Assembly: GCA_024508855.1 (NCBI GenBank)
Contig: JANINJ010000002.1
Coordinates: forward strand, 9,187-67,420
Source: Xanthobacteraceae bacterium
GTDB lineage: Bacteria; Pseudomonadota; Alphaproteobacteria; Rhizobiales; Xanthobacteraceae
Direction: 5' to 3'
DNA: 58,234 nt
The notes beneath the pieces are model-generated. The model made no database searches. It was given only the letters and a program-made list of their open reading frames with translations, and was not told the origin of the DNA. Positions 35,874 through 44,676 of the stretch are shown here, piece by piece (the first letter of the stretch is position 1; the number at the start of each line of letters is the position of its first letter). A program made the position numbers and the translations under genes.

Positions 35874-37918
35874 CCCCAAACTACGTCACCATCGTTACAC
35901 CGCTCAAGCCCGATAGCGTCGAACCGTGCCGGCAATACCTGCGCGACAATGCCGATCCGCAGCTGGGCCAGGTCGACGCATTCCTGGAATGCCGTCCGCT
36001 GTTCCAGTTTGACGAGATTGCGAGCATGCACTTCTGCAGCTTCGTCATTCTCGGCGCCGCCGATGGAATTCCGCCGAGCCTCGTATTCGAGGCGACCTTT
36101 GACGGATCGCGCGACGATTTTCTGAACGACCTGCTGCGGATCGCACCGGAAGGGCTCGACACCATCTATCGCCAGTGTGCCGGCTATCCGGTCTCCGGCA
36201 TCGCAACGCCCGAACTCGTCAAGGAATACTTCGTTCGCCATGACGTCGGCGCGAACACCTTCTTCAGCGGCAGTCCGGGACGAACGGTGTCCCAGATCAG
36301 GGGTGAAGGCCGAATCCGCGATAACCTCGCCGCCTTCCTTTCCGAACGATGCCAGGCCGGTGAAAAGATTCCCGGCCGTGCGGTAGCCATTCTCGACATC
36401 GTACGCGACGTCGTTCGTGGAGCCGGTGCAGCCAACTGGGCCGAGCAGCCGGTGCGGTTGCCGTGGGAAATGACGTTCCGCAACGGAATAGCGCTGGCCG
36501 CCGTCATCGCCGTGGTGGTGCTGGCCAGCCTGCTCGGCGCTCTGGTCTGCTGGGCCGCAGGCCATGGACCGGAATCGCTCCACCGGATCGTCAATGCGTG
36601 GCTGCAAACCGCCGATCAGATCGGTGGCCGCATCGATAACCAGGTGACGACGGTGTTTCCGTGGGTCGGCGAACTGGTGCCGATGATCCAGACATCGACG
36701 CTTCGCCTGCTCAGCGGGCTGACCCTGGCGTGGGTGGTGGTCCGTGTCTGCGAACTGCTGCTCAAGAGCGTGAGCCGGGACGTGCGCGACCAGTTCCTGA
36801 TCTGGCGCTTTCCGCTGCAACTGCTTGTCGTCACGCGATTTGCCCTCGTCGCCTATATCGTCGGCACGGTGCTGCTGGCTGCCGTTTCGGGCGCCGACGC
36901 ATTGGCGCCGGAGGGCACGAACAGCCTCTGGGGCATGTTCAAGGAACTGGCCGCCGTCGGTGTGCAACTCGTCCTCATCGGGTTGCTGCTTCTGATCGGA
37001 TGGCATTTCACGACCTCGCTGAACCTCGCCATCGAGCTTCAGCCGCTCGATGAAACGTGGGAAAACCTGCGACGGATGGCGCTCGATCTCCTCTGGTTTG
37101 CGATGCTGATCCTTGGCGGTATCGGCGTGCTGCTGATCGCTTCCGTCCTGCCGGCAGGCTTCATCGGCAGCATGGCCAGGATCATCGAGCCCATCGTCAA
37201 TTTTCTGTTCCTGTTCGTCTTCTTCGCGGTCGTCGGCATCTTCGCCGCCTACGCGGTCGGCCTGCTGGCGATGCTGACGATCGGCGCGATGGAGCATCAG
37301 GACAAATCGAAGTTCGACAGTGCCGCCGGGTTGCTCAGCCGGGCGCGGGAGAACGCAAAGAAATATGCGCGCGAGGAAGGTGGCATCAACCGATTCCAGA
37401 ATCATCTCGCCAGCGTGACCACGGTGAAGCCCGGCGTGTTGCGGCGGTGGCTGCTGCGGCTGGTTCTGTTCGCGATCAACCTACTGTCGCGCTTCTGGTT
37501 CAACAGGGGCGAACTCGGCGGCATTCCGACCATCCTGTCGGCACGATGGGTATTGATCGACGGCGGCCGGCGATTGCTGTTTCTCGACAACTACGGCGGC
37601 GCCTGGGAAAGCTATCTCAACGAATTCATCGATCTCGCGGCAGTCAAGGGACTCAACGCGATCTGGACGAACACCTTCGTCGGCGCCGCGGGCAAAACCT
37701 ACAGCTTCCCGCCGACGCGTTTCCTGTTCTGGCGCGGCGCGCAGGATGCGCGGCCGTTCAAGGCCTATGTCCGGCAGAGCCAGGTCGAAACCATCGTCTG
37801 GTACGGCGCCTATCCGACGCTGAGCGTCGTCGGCATCAACGCCAATACCGACGTGCGGCAGGCACTCTTCCAGCAACTGCAGCCTGCGGGCGTCGATCGC
37901 CTGCTTCAGGGATTCTAA
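35870..37918 (+). CDS. Membrane protein with two similar soluble domains, between P450 and DyP genes
   Basis: A 682-residue protein I cannot name. It starts at GTG overlapping the P450 stop. Residues 1 to about 130 are an alpha-beta domain (SMHFCSFVILG, then PSLVFEATFDGSRDDFLNDLL). About six or seven hydrophobic segments lie between residues 200 and 530. Residues 540-680 form a second alpha-beta domain (LSARWVLIDGGRRLLFLDNYGGAWESYLNEFIDL). The two ends share the pattern of an aromatic strand, LxFxxxYDG/GG, a (D/E)xxLxxF(I/L) helix and a conserved spacing, so they look like an internal duplication of a ferredoxin-like fold related to that of DyP peroxidases. The coupled context suggests it works with the flanking haem enzymes at the inner membrane. 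Confidence 0.75.
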   Translation: MTPNYVTIVTPLKPDSVEPCRQYLRDNADPQLGQVDAFLECRPLFQFDEIASMHFCSFVILGAADGIPPSLVFEATFDGSRDDFLNDLLRIAPEGLDTIYRQCAGYPVSGIATPELVKEYFVRHDVGANTFFSGSPGRTVSQIRGEGRIRDNLAAFLSERCQAGEKIPGRAVAILDIVRDVVRGAGAANWAEQPVRLPWEMTFRNGIALAAVIAVVVLASLLGALVCWAAGHGPESLHRIVNAWLQTADQIGGRIDNQVTTVFPWVGELVPMIQTSTLRLLSGLTLAWVVVRVCELLLKSVSRDVRDQFLIWRFPLQLLVVTRFALVAYIVGTVLLAAVSGADALAPEGTNSLWGMFKELAAVGVQLVLIGLLLLIGWHFTTSLNLAIELQPLDETWENLRRMALDLLWFAMLILGGIGVLLIASVLPAGFIGSMARIIEPIVNFLFLFVFFAVVGIFAAYAVGLLAMLTIGAMEHQDKSKFDSAAGLLSRARENAKKYAREEGGINRFQNHLASVTTVKPGVLRRWLLRLVLFAINLLSRFWFNRGELGGIPTILSARWVLIDGGRRLLFLDNYGGAWESYLNEFIDLAAVKGLNAIWTNTFVGAAGKTYSFPPTRFLFWRGAQDARPFKAYVRQSQVETIVWYGAYPTLSVVGINANTDVRQALFQQLQPAGVDRLLQGF

Positions 37919-39532
37919 ATGCGGGACACGGCCATGGATTCGATCGAGTGGAATGACGTTCAAGGTCTCCTGTTGAGCGGTTACCCGCGGCTGCCGTATT
38001 CCGCTTACGTGGTCTGGCGTTTCCGGTCCGACTGCGGCGACGCCAGCGGCCGCTGGCTCGGCGGTCTTTCAAAACGCATCATGCGCGCCGCGCCTGCCGA
38101 GGATCACGCCCATTCGGCCGAAGCCGAACCGACCGATATCCGGACGCTCAAGGCCGCCAATGGCGGCCATCACCGCGCAATCAACGTGGCCTTGACCGCC
38201 ACCGGCTTGCGGAAGCTGAACCTCGACGAGCGGCAGATCGCGGAATTCGCGTTCGAATTCCTCGAAGGCATGGCGCCGAGACCGGCCGTAGATGCCGCCG
38301 TATCGCGGCGCTCCAATCTGCTCGGCGACATCGGCGAGTGCGCGCCCGATCGTTGGGACTGGGGCGGCACTTCGGATGTGGATGGCATGCTGCTGCTCTT
38401 CTCGACCGGCGAGGGAGATTTGCAGGTGCTGATCGAGTCGGAAATCACCGCCATGCGCGCCTGTTGCGAGGTAGTCGTGTCCGCGGGTCACGCCAGGGGC
38501 ACGCCGGTCATTCTGCAAAGCCAGCTCTACGACGACCGCAAGGAGCATTTCGGTTTCACCGATGGAATCTCCCAGCCGACGATCGAGGGTTCGCCCAAGG
38601 CCAGGCGGAGCAAGGACCGGCTCAAGAAAAAATCACCGATCGACGATGAAGACGGCGGTACAATGTTGAGCGCGCGCGAGCAGCGCATCTCGCTGGTCAA
38701 GCCGGGCGAATTCGTCCTCGGCTATCCCAACGAGCGCCGCGAGAGCATCACGAGCGCGGTTGCCAACGAAGAGCCCGGCACCTGCGACCTGCTGCGCAAC
38801 GGCACCTATCTGGTGTTCCGGCAGCTCGAACAGGACGTGGAAGCCTTCGATGCCTTTGCCGCGCAACTGGCGAAGCAGATTTACGGCAACACCGATCCAA
38901 GCTCGCAGGAACTGGCGGCCGCGCGGCTGATCGGCCGGCACAAGAACGGCGAGCCTCTGATTTCAGGCGCGGCCGATTCAACGAAGAAGACATCCCGAAA
39001 CGATTTCCTCTATGCGTTCGAGGACGGATCGGGAATGGCCTGCCCGGTCGGCGCCCATATCCGGCGCGCCAATCCGCGCGACATCATCGGCCCCGATCCC
39101 GACACTGCGCTGCGGTTGTCGAAGATGCATCGCATCATCCGGCGCGGCCGGCCCTATGGCCCGCGCCGCGGTGAAGGAAAGCCGGACGCGCGCAGGGGCA
39201 TCGCCTTCATCGCGCTGAATGCCGACATCGCCGGACAGTTCGAGATGATCCAGCATTCGTGGCTTAACAATCCGAACTTCGGCGGACTGTATGCCGGATG
39301 CGATCCGATCGGCCACGTCACCCACGCCGACGACGAGTTCGCCGTGCAGCAACGTCCCGCCAACCTTCATGTCAGGAAGCCCCGCCCGTTCGTCACGGTG
39401 CGCGGCGGCGCCTATTTCTTCCTGCCGGGCATCAAGGCGATCCAGGCCATGGCCGATGCGGCGGAATCTCGCGCAGCCGCGCCGCTTTCGGCCACCGAGG
39501 AATCAAAGCGCAGAAGTGCCGTCTTCGGTTAG
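37919..39532 (+). CDS. DyP-type heme peroxidase
   Basis: A 537-residue peroxidase of the dye-decolorising family. The signature GFTDG is at residues 212-216 with the distal Asp215, CPVGAHIRRANPRD carries the probable proximal haem ligand His380, and RIIRRGRPYG holds the probable distal Arg. There is no signal peptide, so it is likely cytoplasmic or membrane-bound through its partner. At over 500 residues it is longer than the bacterial A/B types and closer to the C/D types. The start codon follows the stop of the membrane protein with no gap; Met at 37934 is also possible. Substrate unknown. Confidence 0.9.
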   Translation: MRDTAMDSIEWNDVQGLLLSGYPRLPYSAYVVWRFRSDCGDASGRWLGGLSKRIMRAAPAEDHAHSAEAEPTDIRTLKAANGGHHRAINVALTATGLRKLNLDERQIAEFAFEFLEGMAPRPAVDAAVSRRSNLLGDIGECAPDRWDWGGTSDVDGMLLLFSTGEGDLQVLIESEITAMRACCEVVVSAGHARGTPVILQSQLYDDRKEHFGFTDGISQPTIEGSPKARRSKDRLKKKSPIDDEDGGTMLSAREQRISLVKPGEFVLGYPNERRESITSAVANEEPGTCDLLRNGTYLVFRQLEQDVEAFDAFAAQLAKQIYGNTDPSSQELAAARLIGRHKNGEPLISGAADSTKKTSRNDFLYAFEDGSGMACPVGAHIRRANPRDIIGPDPDTALRLSKMHRIIRRGRPYGPRRGEGKPDARRGIAFIALNADIAGQFEMIQHSWLNNPNFGGLYAGCDPIGHVTHADDEFAVQQRPANLHVRKPRPFVTVRGGAYFFLPGIKAIQAMADAAESRAAAPLSATEESKRRSAVFG

Positions 39533-39551
39533 TTCGTCATGCTTCCGTTGG

Positions 39552-39586
39552 TTCGTCATGGCCGGGACAGGCCCGGCCATGACGAA
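39552..39586. repeat. Palindromic repeat between the DyP and cyclase genes
   Basis: Perfect 15-base arms TTCGTCATGGCCGGG (39552-39566) and its complement (39572-39586) around a 5-base loop. I recognise the CATGGCCGGGAC...CCCGGCCATGA type as an abundant intergenic repeat of Bradyrhizobium relatives. Located between convergent genes, it can act as a bidirectional terminator; the DyP stop is 20 bases before it and the cyclase stop 37 bases after. Confidence 0.75.
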
Positions 39587-39622
39587 AAGAGGCTCATCGA
39601 ATCCTGAGTATTCGACCTGCCG

Positions 39623-42600
39623 TCACGCCACCAGATCGGCGAGCGCATCGCGGCACTGACGCGCCAACGGCTTCATCGCGCATTGCTCGGCGAGTTCAAG
39701 CGCACCGCCGTAATACTGCGTCGCCAGCGCCGTATCCGCCGTCCCAGTCGCGCGCGCGATGTCGCCAAGCAGCTTCTGGGCACGCGCCGATTGTGGCGGC
39801 TCGCCGCGCTCCTGTGCCAGTGCCAGCGCGCGTTCCGCGACCGCGCGGGCATCGTCGTGGCGCTTCGCCGCGAGCAGCGCCTGCCCTTGCGCGAGGAAGA
39901 GGTAGCGCCAGCCGAAGGCGTGTTCTGCCAGCGGGATGTCGAGCCGTTCCGGCACCGCGAGAATGTCGAGCGCCGCGCCGATATCCCCGAGCGCGAGATA
40001 CGCCTCGCCCATGCGGGCGGCGAAGATCGGATACATCTGCTTCATTTCGAGATCGAGGCAGGTCTGCCAGCTCTCGCGCATCAGCTGCAGCGCCTCGGCG
40101 GGACGGCCCTGCGCGATCCGCAACCGGCCGAAGACATGATTGATGTTGGCGCGCGAATAAACGTGATTGGCCGCTTCCGCGCGACGACGGGCTTCTTCGG
40201 CCAGCCCTTCGGCGCGGCCAAAGTCGCCGAGGTCGATCAGCGAGTCCGCCATGAAGGTCCGCAACACCACGCTGGGCAGCGCGGCCCATCCCGCCCGCCG
40301 CTGGTCGACTTCCGGCGTTTCCAGCGCGAGGCATTTCTCGTGATAGGCCAGCGCCGCGGTAAAATCGCCGGTCTCGTGATGCACGATGCCGAGTTGGTGA
40401 AACGCCGCGAAGATCAGGATGCGTTCGCCGACCTGCTCCGCGATCGTGCGCGCCAGCCGTGCCGCCGCCAGCGCCTCGCCGTGATAACCCAGCCGCCACA
40501 GCGCCACCGCCAGCTGGCAGTTCACCGCCGCGATGCGCCACGGCTCGTCCGCACTTTCCGCCAGCCGGCCGGCTTGCCGCAGCACTTCGGCAATCCGCCG
40601 ATGCAGGCCGAGCGGCTCGAGCGCCGTGATGACGGTGAGATGCAGATCCATTTCGGCGATGGTCTTCTTGTGCGACTCCGGCCAATGCGTCAGCGACTCC
40701 AGGCCGCGCTCGTAGATCGCGACCGCGTCCTGATTGGCGCCGCGCCGGATCGCGCGCTGGCAGCTCCGCAGCTGATACGGCACCGCCTTCTGCCACAGCT
40801 CCGCCGCGCAGGCGTGATCGGCAAGCCGGTCGATATGCTCGTCGCGACGATCCGCGAACCGCAGTTCGGTGATTTCGATCGCCTTGGCGTGAAGGTAGCG
40901 GCGGATGCTCAGCAGCATCATGCCGTAGGCCACTTCCCGCGTCAGTTCGTGCTTGAACGAATATTCCGAGGTGCCCGAGCCGGAGGTGACGACCTTGCGA
41001 AGGAAGTCCGCGGATTCCAGCGCCTGAAGCCGCGGCGCCACATCGTCGGCCTCCGCGCCCGCCATTCCCGCCAGCAGCGCGACCGGCACATCGCGTCCGA
41101 TCACCGCGGCCATCTGCAGCAGCGACTTCGTGGCGGGGTCGAGCAGATCGATACGCGAGGCCAGCACCGAATGGATCGTTTCGGGAATTTCGATCCGCGA
41201 CGAGTCGGCGCTGACCTTGTAACGGCCGAGATTGTCGACAACGACCTTGGAGTCCTTGAGCGAGCGCGCCAGCTCCTCCACGAACAGCGGGTTTCCCTGC
41301 GCCTGGTCGAGCACCTGTCGTCGAACATGATGCAGGCTGCCGTCGTCACCGAGCAGCGAGACAAACAGCTGGTCGCCATCGCCCTCAGCGAGCGGCGTCA
41401 GATCGAGCCGCCCGGTCTTCACCTGCGTCCACATCCGCTCCGGCCGCTGCGTCGCGACGATCAGGATGCGCGCCCTTCCGATCGCCCCGATCAGGTTGTT
41501 CATCACGAGGCGCGTCTCGGCATCGATCCAGTGAACGTCCTCCATCAGGATGACGAGCGGCGTGAAGCGTTCCTGATAAAGCACCAGGGCCTTGATCGCT
41601 TCGATGATCTTGTGGCGCCGTTCCGGCGGTTCGAGTGCCTTCCAGTCCTTGTCGTCGACGGTGAGATCGAGCAGCGAGAAAATGGCCGGCAGATGCGCCA
41701 TCAATTCGGGATCGAATCGCTCCATCTGCGCGCGCACCCGGCTCGCCGCAACGCCCGGCGTATCCATCAGATCGACGCGGAAGATCGAGCGCATCACGGT
41801 GCTGATGGGGAAATAGCTGGAGTTCATGCGCTGCGCCGCGCAGGCGGCCTCGAACACCAGCCATTCTTCCGAGAGGTTGGTGAGGAATTCGTGGATCAGC
41901 CGCGATTTGCCGATTCCCGCCGCGCCGACGATCGTCGTCGCCTGCCCGTTACCGGCCACCGCACTGTTGAGCAACGATTTCAGGTGAGTCAGTTCGTCTT
42001 GCCGACCGACCAGCGGACTGAGGCCGCCGGAGGACCGCGCCTGCCATCGCGTCTGAAGACGCATCGCAACCAGCTCGAAGGTCTCGACCGGGCTCGACAC
42101 TCCCTTCACGGTCGCCATGCCGAGCGGAAGGGCGCTGATGAATCCGCGCGCCAGCCGGAAGGTGCTGGCCGTCAGCATGATCTTGCCGGGCGCGGCCAGT
42201 TCTTCCATGCGCGCGGCAAGATGGACCGACTTCCCGACCGCGTCGTAATTCATCGACAGGTTGTTGCCGATCGAGTGAATCACCACGTGCCCGGAATTCA
42301 TGCCGATCCGCACTTCGATGTTGCGCTGATTGGCCTGATTGAACTCGCGGATCGTCTCGCGAATGGCAAGCGCAGCCCGGCACGCCTGAACCGCGTGGTC
42401 CTCGCTGGCGATCGGCGCGCCGAACAGCGCCATCACTCCGTCGCCGCGGGTCTGGTTGACCAGCCCGTCATGCTGGTGGACCGCATCCATCAGCCGCTTG
42501 AGGATCGGACCGATGACTTCGAGCGCCTCTTCCGGATCAAGCCCGTCGATCAGTTCGGTCGAGCCCCGGATATCCGCGAACAGAACCGTCACATGCTTGC

Positions 42601-42796
42601 GCTCGCCGAGGCCAGGCGTGCCGGAACGGATACGATCGACGAGGGCAGACGGAACGTTCGATTGCAAAAAGGACAGTGCGTGGGCGCCGACTCCCGTCGA
42701 GGGAGCCCTCGGTCGCCCGCAGCCGCCGCAGAACCGTGCGGCTGCATCCATGACGAAGCCGCAATAGCCGCACTGGCCTGCAACTTTGTCGGTCAT
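39623..42796 (-). CDS. Class III adenylate/guanylate cyclase with AAA-type ATPase and TPR domains
   Basis: A 1,057-residue protein. Order: a zinc ribbon at residues 9-27 (CGYCGFVMDAAARFCGGCG); a class III cyclase domain from about residue 65 (VTVLFADIRGSTELIDGL with metal Asp, QTRGDGVMALFGAP) to about 240; an NTPase domain with Walker A VGAAGIGKSRL; and a long helical TPR-like C-terminal half. This is the multidomain cyclase-ATPase type common in rhizobia, where signal and output are usually unknown. It would make cAMP (or cGMP) in the cytoplasm. It is convergent with the P450-DyP operon. A tandem 14-base repeat lies 155 bases upstream of its start. Confidence 0.88.
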   Translation of the reverse strand: MTDKVAGQCGYCGFVMDAAARFCGGCGRPRAPSTGVGAHALSFLQSNVPSALVDRIRSGTPGLGERKHVTVLFADIRGSTELIDGLDPEEALEVIGPILKRLMDAVHQHDGLVNQTRGDGVMALFGAPIASEDHAVQACRAALAIRETIREFNQANQRNIEVRIGMNSGHVVIHSIGNNLSMNYDAVGKSVHLAARMEELAAPGKIMLTASTFRLARGFISALPLGMATVKGVSSPVETFELVAMRLQTRWQARSSGGLSPLVGRQDELTHLKSLLNSAVAGNGQATTIVGAAGIGKSRLIHEFLTNLSEEWLVFEAACAAQRMNSSYFPISTVMRSIFRVDLMDTPGVAASRVRAQMERFDPELMAHLPAIFSLLDLTVDDKDWKALEPPERRHKIIEAIKALVLYQERFTPLVILMEDVHWIDAETRLVMNNLIGAIGRARILIVATQRPERMWTQVKTGRLDLTPLAEGDGDQLFVSLLGDDGSLHHVRRQVLDQAQGNPLFVEELARSLKDSKVVVDNLGRYKVSADSSRIEIPETIHSVLASRIDLLDPATKSLLQMAAVIGRDVPVALLAGMAGAEADDVAPRLQALESADFLRKVVTSGSGTSEYSFKHELTREVAYGMMLLSIRRYLHAKAIEITELRFADRRDEHIDRLADHACAAELWQKAVPYQLRSCQRAIRRGANQDAVAIYERGLESLTHWPESHKKTIAEMDLHLTVITALEPLGLHRRIAEVLRQAGRLAESADEPWRIAAVNCQLAVALWRLGYHGEALAAARLARTIAEQVGERILIFAAFHQLGIVHHETGDFTAALAYHEKCLALETPEVDQRRAGWAALPSVVLRTFMADSLIDLGDFGRAEGLAEEARRRAEAANHVYSRANINHVFGRLRIAQGRPAEALQLMRESWQTCLDLEMKQMYPIFAARMGEAYLALGDIGAALDILAVPERLDIPLAEHAFGWRYLFLAQGQALLAAKRHDDARAVAERALALAQERGEPPQSARAQKLLGDIARATGTADTALATQYYGGALELAEQCAMKPLARQCRDALADLVA

Positions 42797-42950
42797 CTCG
42801 GCGCCCTGTCGCTAGCCAGCTTCATCCAGCGGGCCTGTCGAGTGTCATGCAATCCCGGGATGATGGCAAGGGCGGCAAACAGGCCACGGCGGGGCTCCCG
42901 ATCGTGTGATGTCGTTCTCAAATCACGGCTCCGGGGAGGAAATATGTTCC

Positions 42951-42992
42951 CCATGACTATCGGCCCATAACTACCGAGCCATGACTACCGGG
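42951..42992. repeat. Three tandem 14-base repeats upstream of the cyclase gene
   Basis: Copies CCATGACTATCGGC, CCATAACTACCGAG and CCATGACTACCGGG, each 14 bases with no spacing. They lie in the 285-base gap between the PepSY stop and the cyclase start. The regular period is compatible with a direct-repeat operator. No match to a known site is claimed. Confidence 0.6.
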
Positions 42993-43081
42993 GACGGCGC
43001 GGAAGCGCTACCCCCGATCGCATGATCCCCGATGACAGCGTCGGCCGATCTCCGGCCGCGCGGCTGGCAACCAGCCTCACC

Positions 43082-44281
43082 TTATTCTGCGGCTTCCCGC
43101 CGGACTGCCGGTTCAGCCACGGCATCGCTTACAACAAGATCGGTATCGAACGTCCTCGCCGCGGGAGAGGACCGGCGCGAAAGCCAGAGGTAGAGCCCGC
43201 TGCCGAGCACCGCGATCGTGACGAGGTCGAGCAGGATCCAGATGATCTTGAGCGGCATGCCACCGTAGTCGCCGAAATGCAGCGGGCGCGACACCTCCAG
43301 CGCGCGCAGATACCACGGCATTGCGACAATCCCGGCTATCTTGCCATCGGTTGCATTCACCAGCACCGGCGAAAACAGCCGCGAGGTCAGCGGGTCCTTG
43401 CCCTTCGTCCAGATCAGGTAGTGATACGGCGTCGAGACCGGCGATCCCGGGAACACGATGCTGGTGGGCACCATCTCCGGCAGCGCCTTCTTCACCGCAT
43501 CGAAAGCGGCCTGCTGCGAACTGAGGGCGGCCCCCTGTGGCGCAGGTTTTCCCTTGAACGGCGTCATCGTCGCCGCCAGTTCGGTCTGCTGCCAGAGCTG
43601 AAACAGCGGCGTCGAGAGTTCGTTGATAACGCCGGTCACGCCGACGACCAGCGTCCAGGCCAGAGTGGTGACGCCGATGAGATTATGCAGGTCGAGCCAC
43701 CTCAGCCGCGTCGAGCGGTTGGCGCGTACCGTTCCGAATTCCAGCCTGCGCATGAAGGGCGCGTAGACCACCACGCCCGAGACAATGGCCAGCACGAACA
43801 GCACCGCCATCAGCGCCATGAACAATTCGCCCGGCAATCCCGCGAACAGATCGGTATGAAGGTTCAGCATCAACTGCAGGAAGCCGATCCCGTCCTCGTT
43901 GTACGGCTTTGTCGTCTTCAGCACCGCGCCGGTATGGGCATCGAACTTGATCGAATGCAGCGCTTTCCGGTTGGCCTTGAAGGCATCCCAGGACGACACC
44001 ATGAAGACCAGTATCTGCGGCTCATCGTCGTCGACATAGACCGACAGGATCTCCTCGCCGGGAAACATCTTCCGGCTGACCTCGACCAGACGATCGATGT
44101 TCGCCTGCGGCGCATCCGCCGGCACCGATGCGTAAGGCAACGCATCGTCCAGCAGGCCGGCTATTTCTTCGCGAAGAACGAGCGGCAGCCCGGTCACGCA
44201 GATCAGCAGCAGGAACGCCGTGCATACCAGGCTCGTCCACTTGTGAATCCAGAACCAGCGATGCAGCGCGGACCGTTTCAT
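43082..44281 (-). CDS. PepSY-domain inner-membrane protein (iron-regulated type)
   Basis: A 399-residue protein with four predicted membrane segments: WTSVCTAFLLLICVTGLPLV at the N-terminus, LPGELFMALMAVLFVLAIVSGVVVYA, LIGVTTLAWTLVVGVTGVINELS, and IIWILLDLVTIAVLGSGLYLWL near the C-terminus, with periplasmic PepSY regions between. HRWFWIHKW and LHNLIGV provide conserved histidines. Relatives (PiuB/FecR-neighbour types) are linked to iron-siderophore uptake and may be ferric-siderophore reductases. The start at 44281 is chosen over 44317. It is divergent from the MFS transporter gene. Similar in layout to the protein at 50604-51767. Confidence 0.87.
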   Translation of the reverse strand: MKRSALHRWFWIHKWTSLVCTAFLLLICVTGLPLVLREEIAGLLDDALPYASVPADAPQANIDRLVEVSRKMFPGEEILSVYVDDDEPQILVFMVSSWDAFKANRKALHSIKFDAHTGAVLKTTKPYNEDGIGFLQLMLNLHTDLFAGLPGELFMALMAVLFVLAIVSGVVVYAPFMRRLEFGTVRANRSTRLRWLDLHNLIGVTTLAWTLVVGVTGVINELSTPLFQLWQQTELAATMTPFKGKPAPQGAALSSQQAAFDAVKKALPEMVPTSIVFPGSPVSTPYHYLIWTKGKDPLTSRLFSPVLVNATDGKIAGIVAMPWYLRALEVSRPLHFGDYGGMPLKIIWILLDLVTIAVLGSGLYLWLSRRSSPAARTFDTDLVVSDAVAEPAVRREAAE

Positions 44282-44676
44282 AATCGAACTAATCTCTCCT
44301 CGAGCCGGACCACGCACGTCGCCCGCAATCGCTCGCGGCTTACCATCGAGCCCATGACGGTTCGAGTGGCAGAGACCGCTGCGTAACTAGAATCCATAAA
44401 AACGGACGCGCTCCGGCGCGCCGGCATCGGCACGCCGCCGTCAGCATTCCCCGACCCCTCTCTTTTCGATTTTGCGGCACGTCCGCTTGGTCCCCGAATG
44501 GGTCTACAGGCGCGGATACCTAACCACCGGGTTTAATATCTATAAAATCGATAACAACAGCCGATTCAATTCGTTTGTCAAAATTAAAAGCCCGCATAGC
44601 TTGGTGCCGCGCGCAATCGCAACGGCGGACAGGAGTCCGCCCAAAGCAAAGCGATGCAGCTGGAGGGAGCATCATC
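44282..44676. promoter_or_regulatory. Upstream region shared by PepSY and MFS genes
   Basis: A 395-base gap between divergent genes, with an A+T-rich patch at 44530-44590 (taatatctataaaatcg) that may hold the promoters. No palindrome stood out. GGAGGGAG precedes the MFS start. Confidence 0.4.

Noticed and set aside
39683-42970. A 1,095-codon open frame on the plus strand opposite the cyclase gene
   Set aside because: It mirrors the third-position G+C bias of the real cyclase gene on the other strand, has no recognisable domain, and the cyclase protein has clear motifs throughout.
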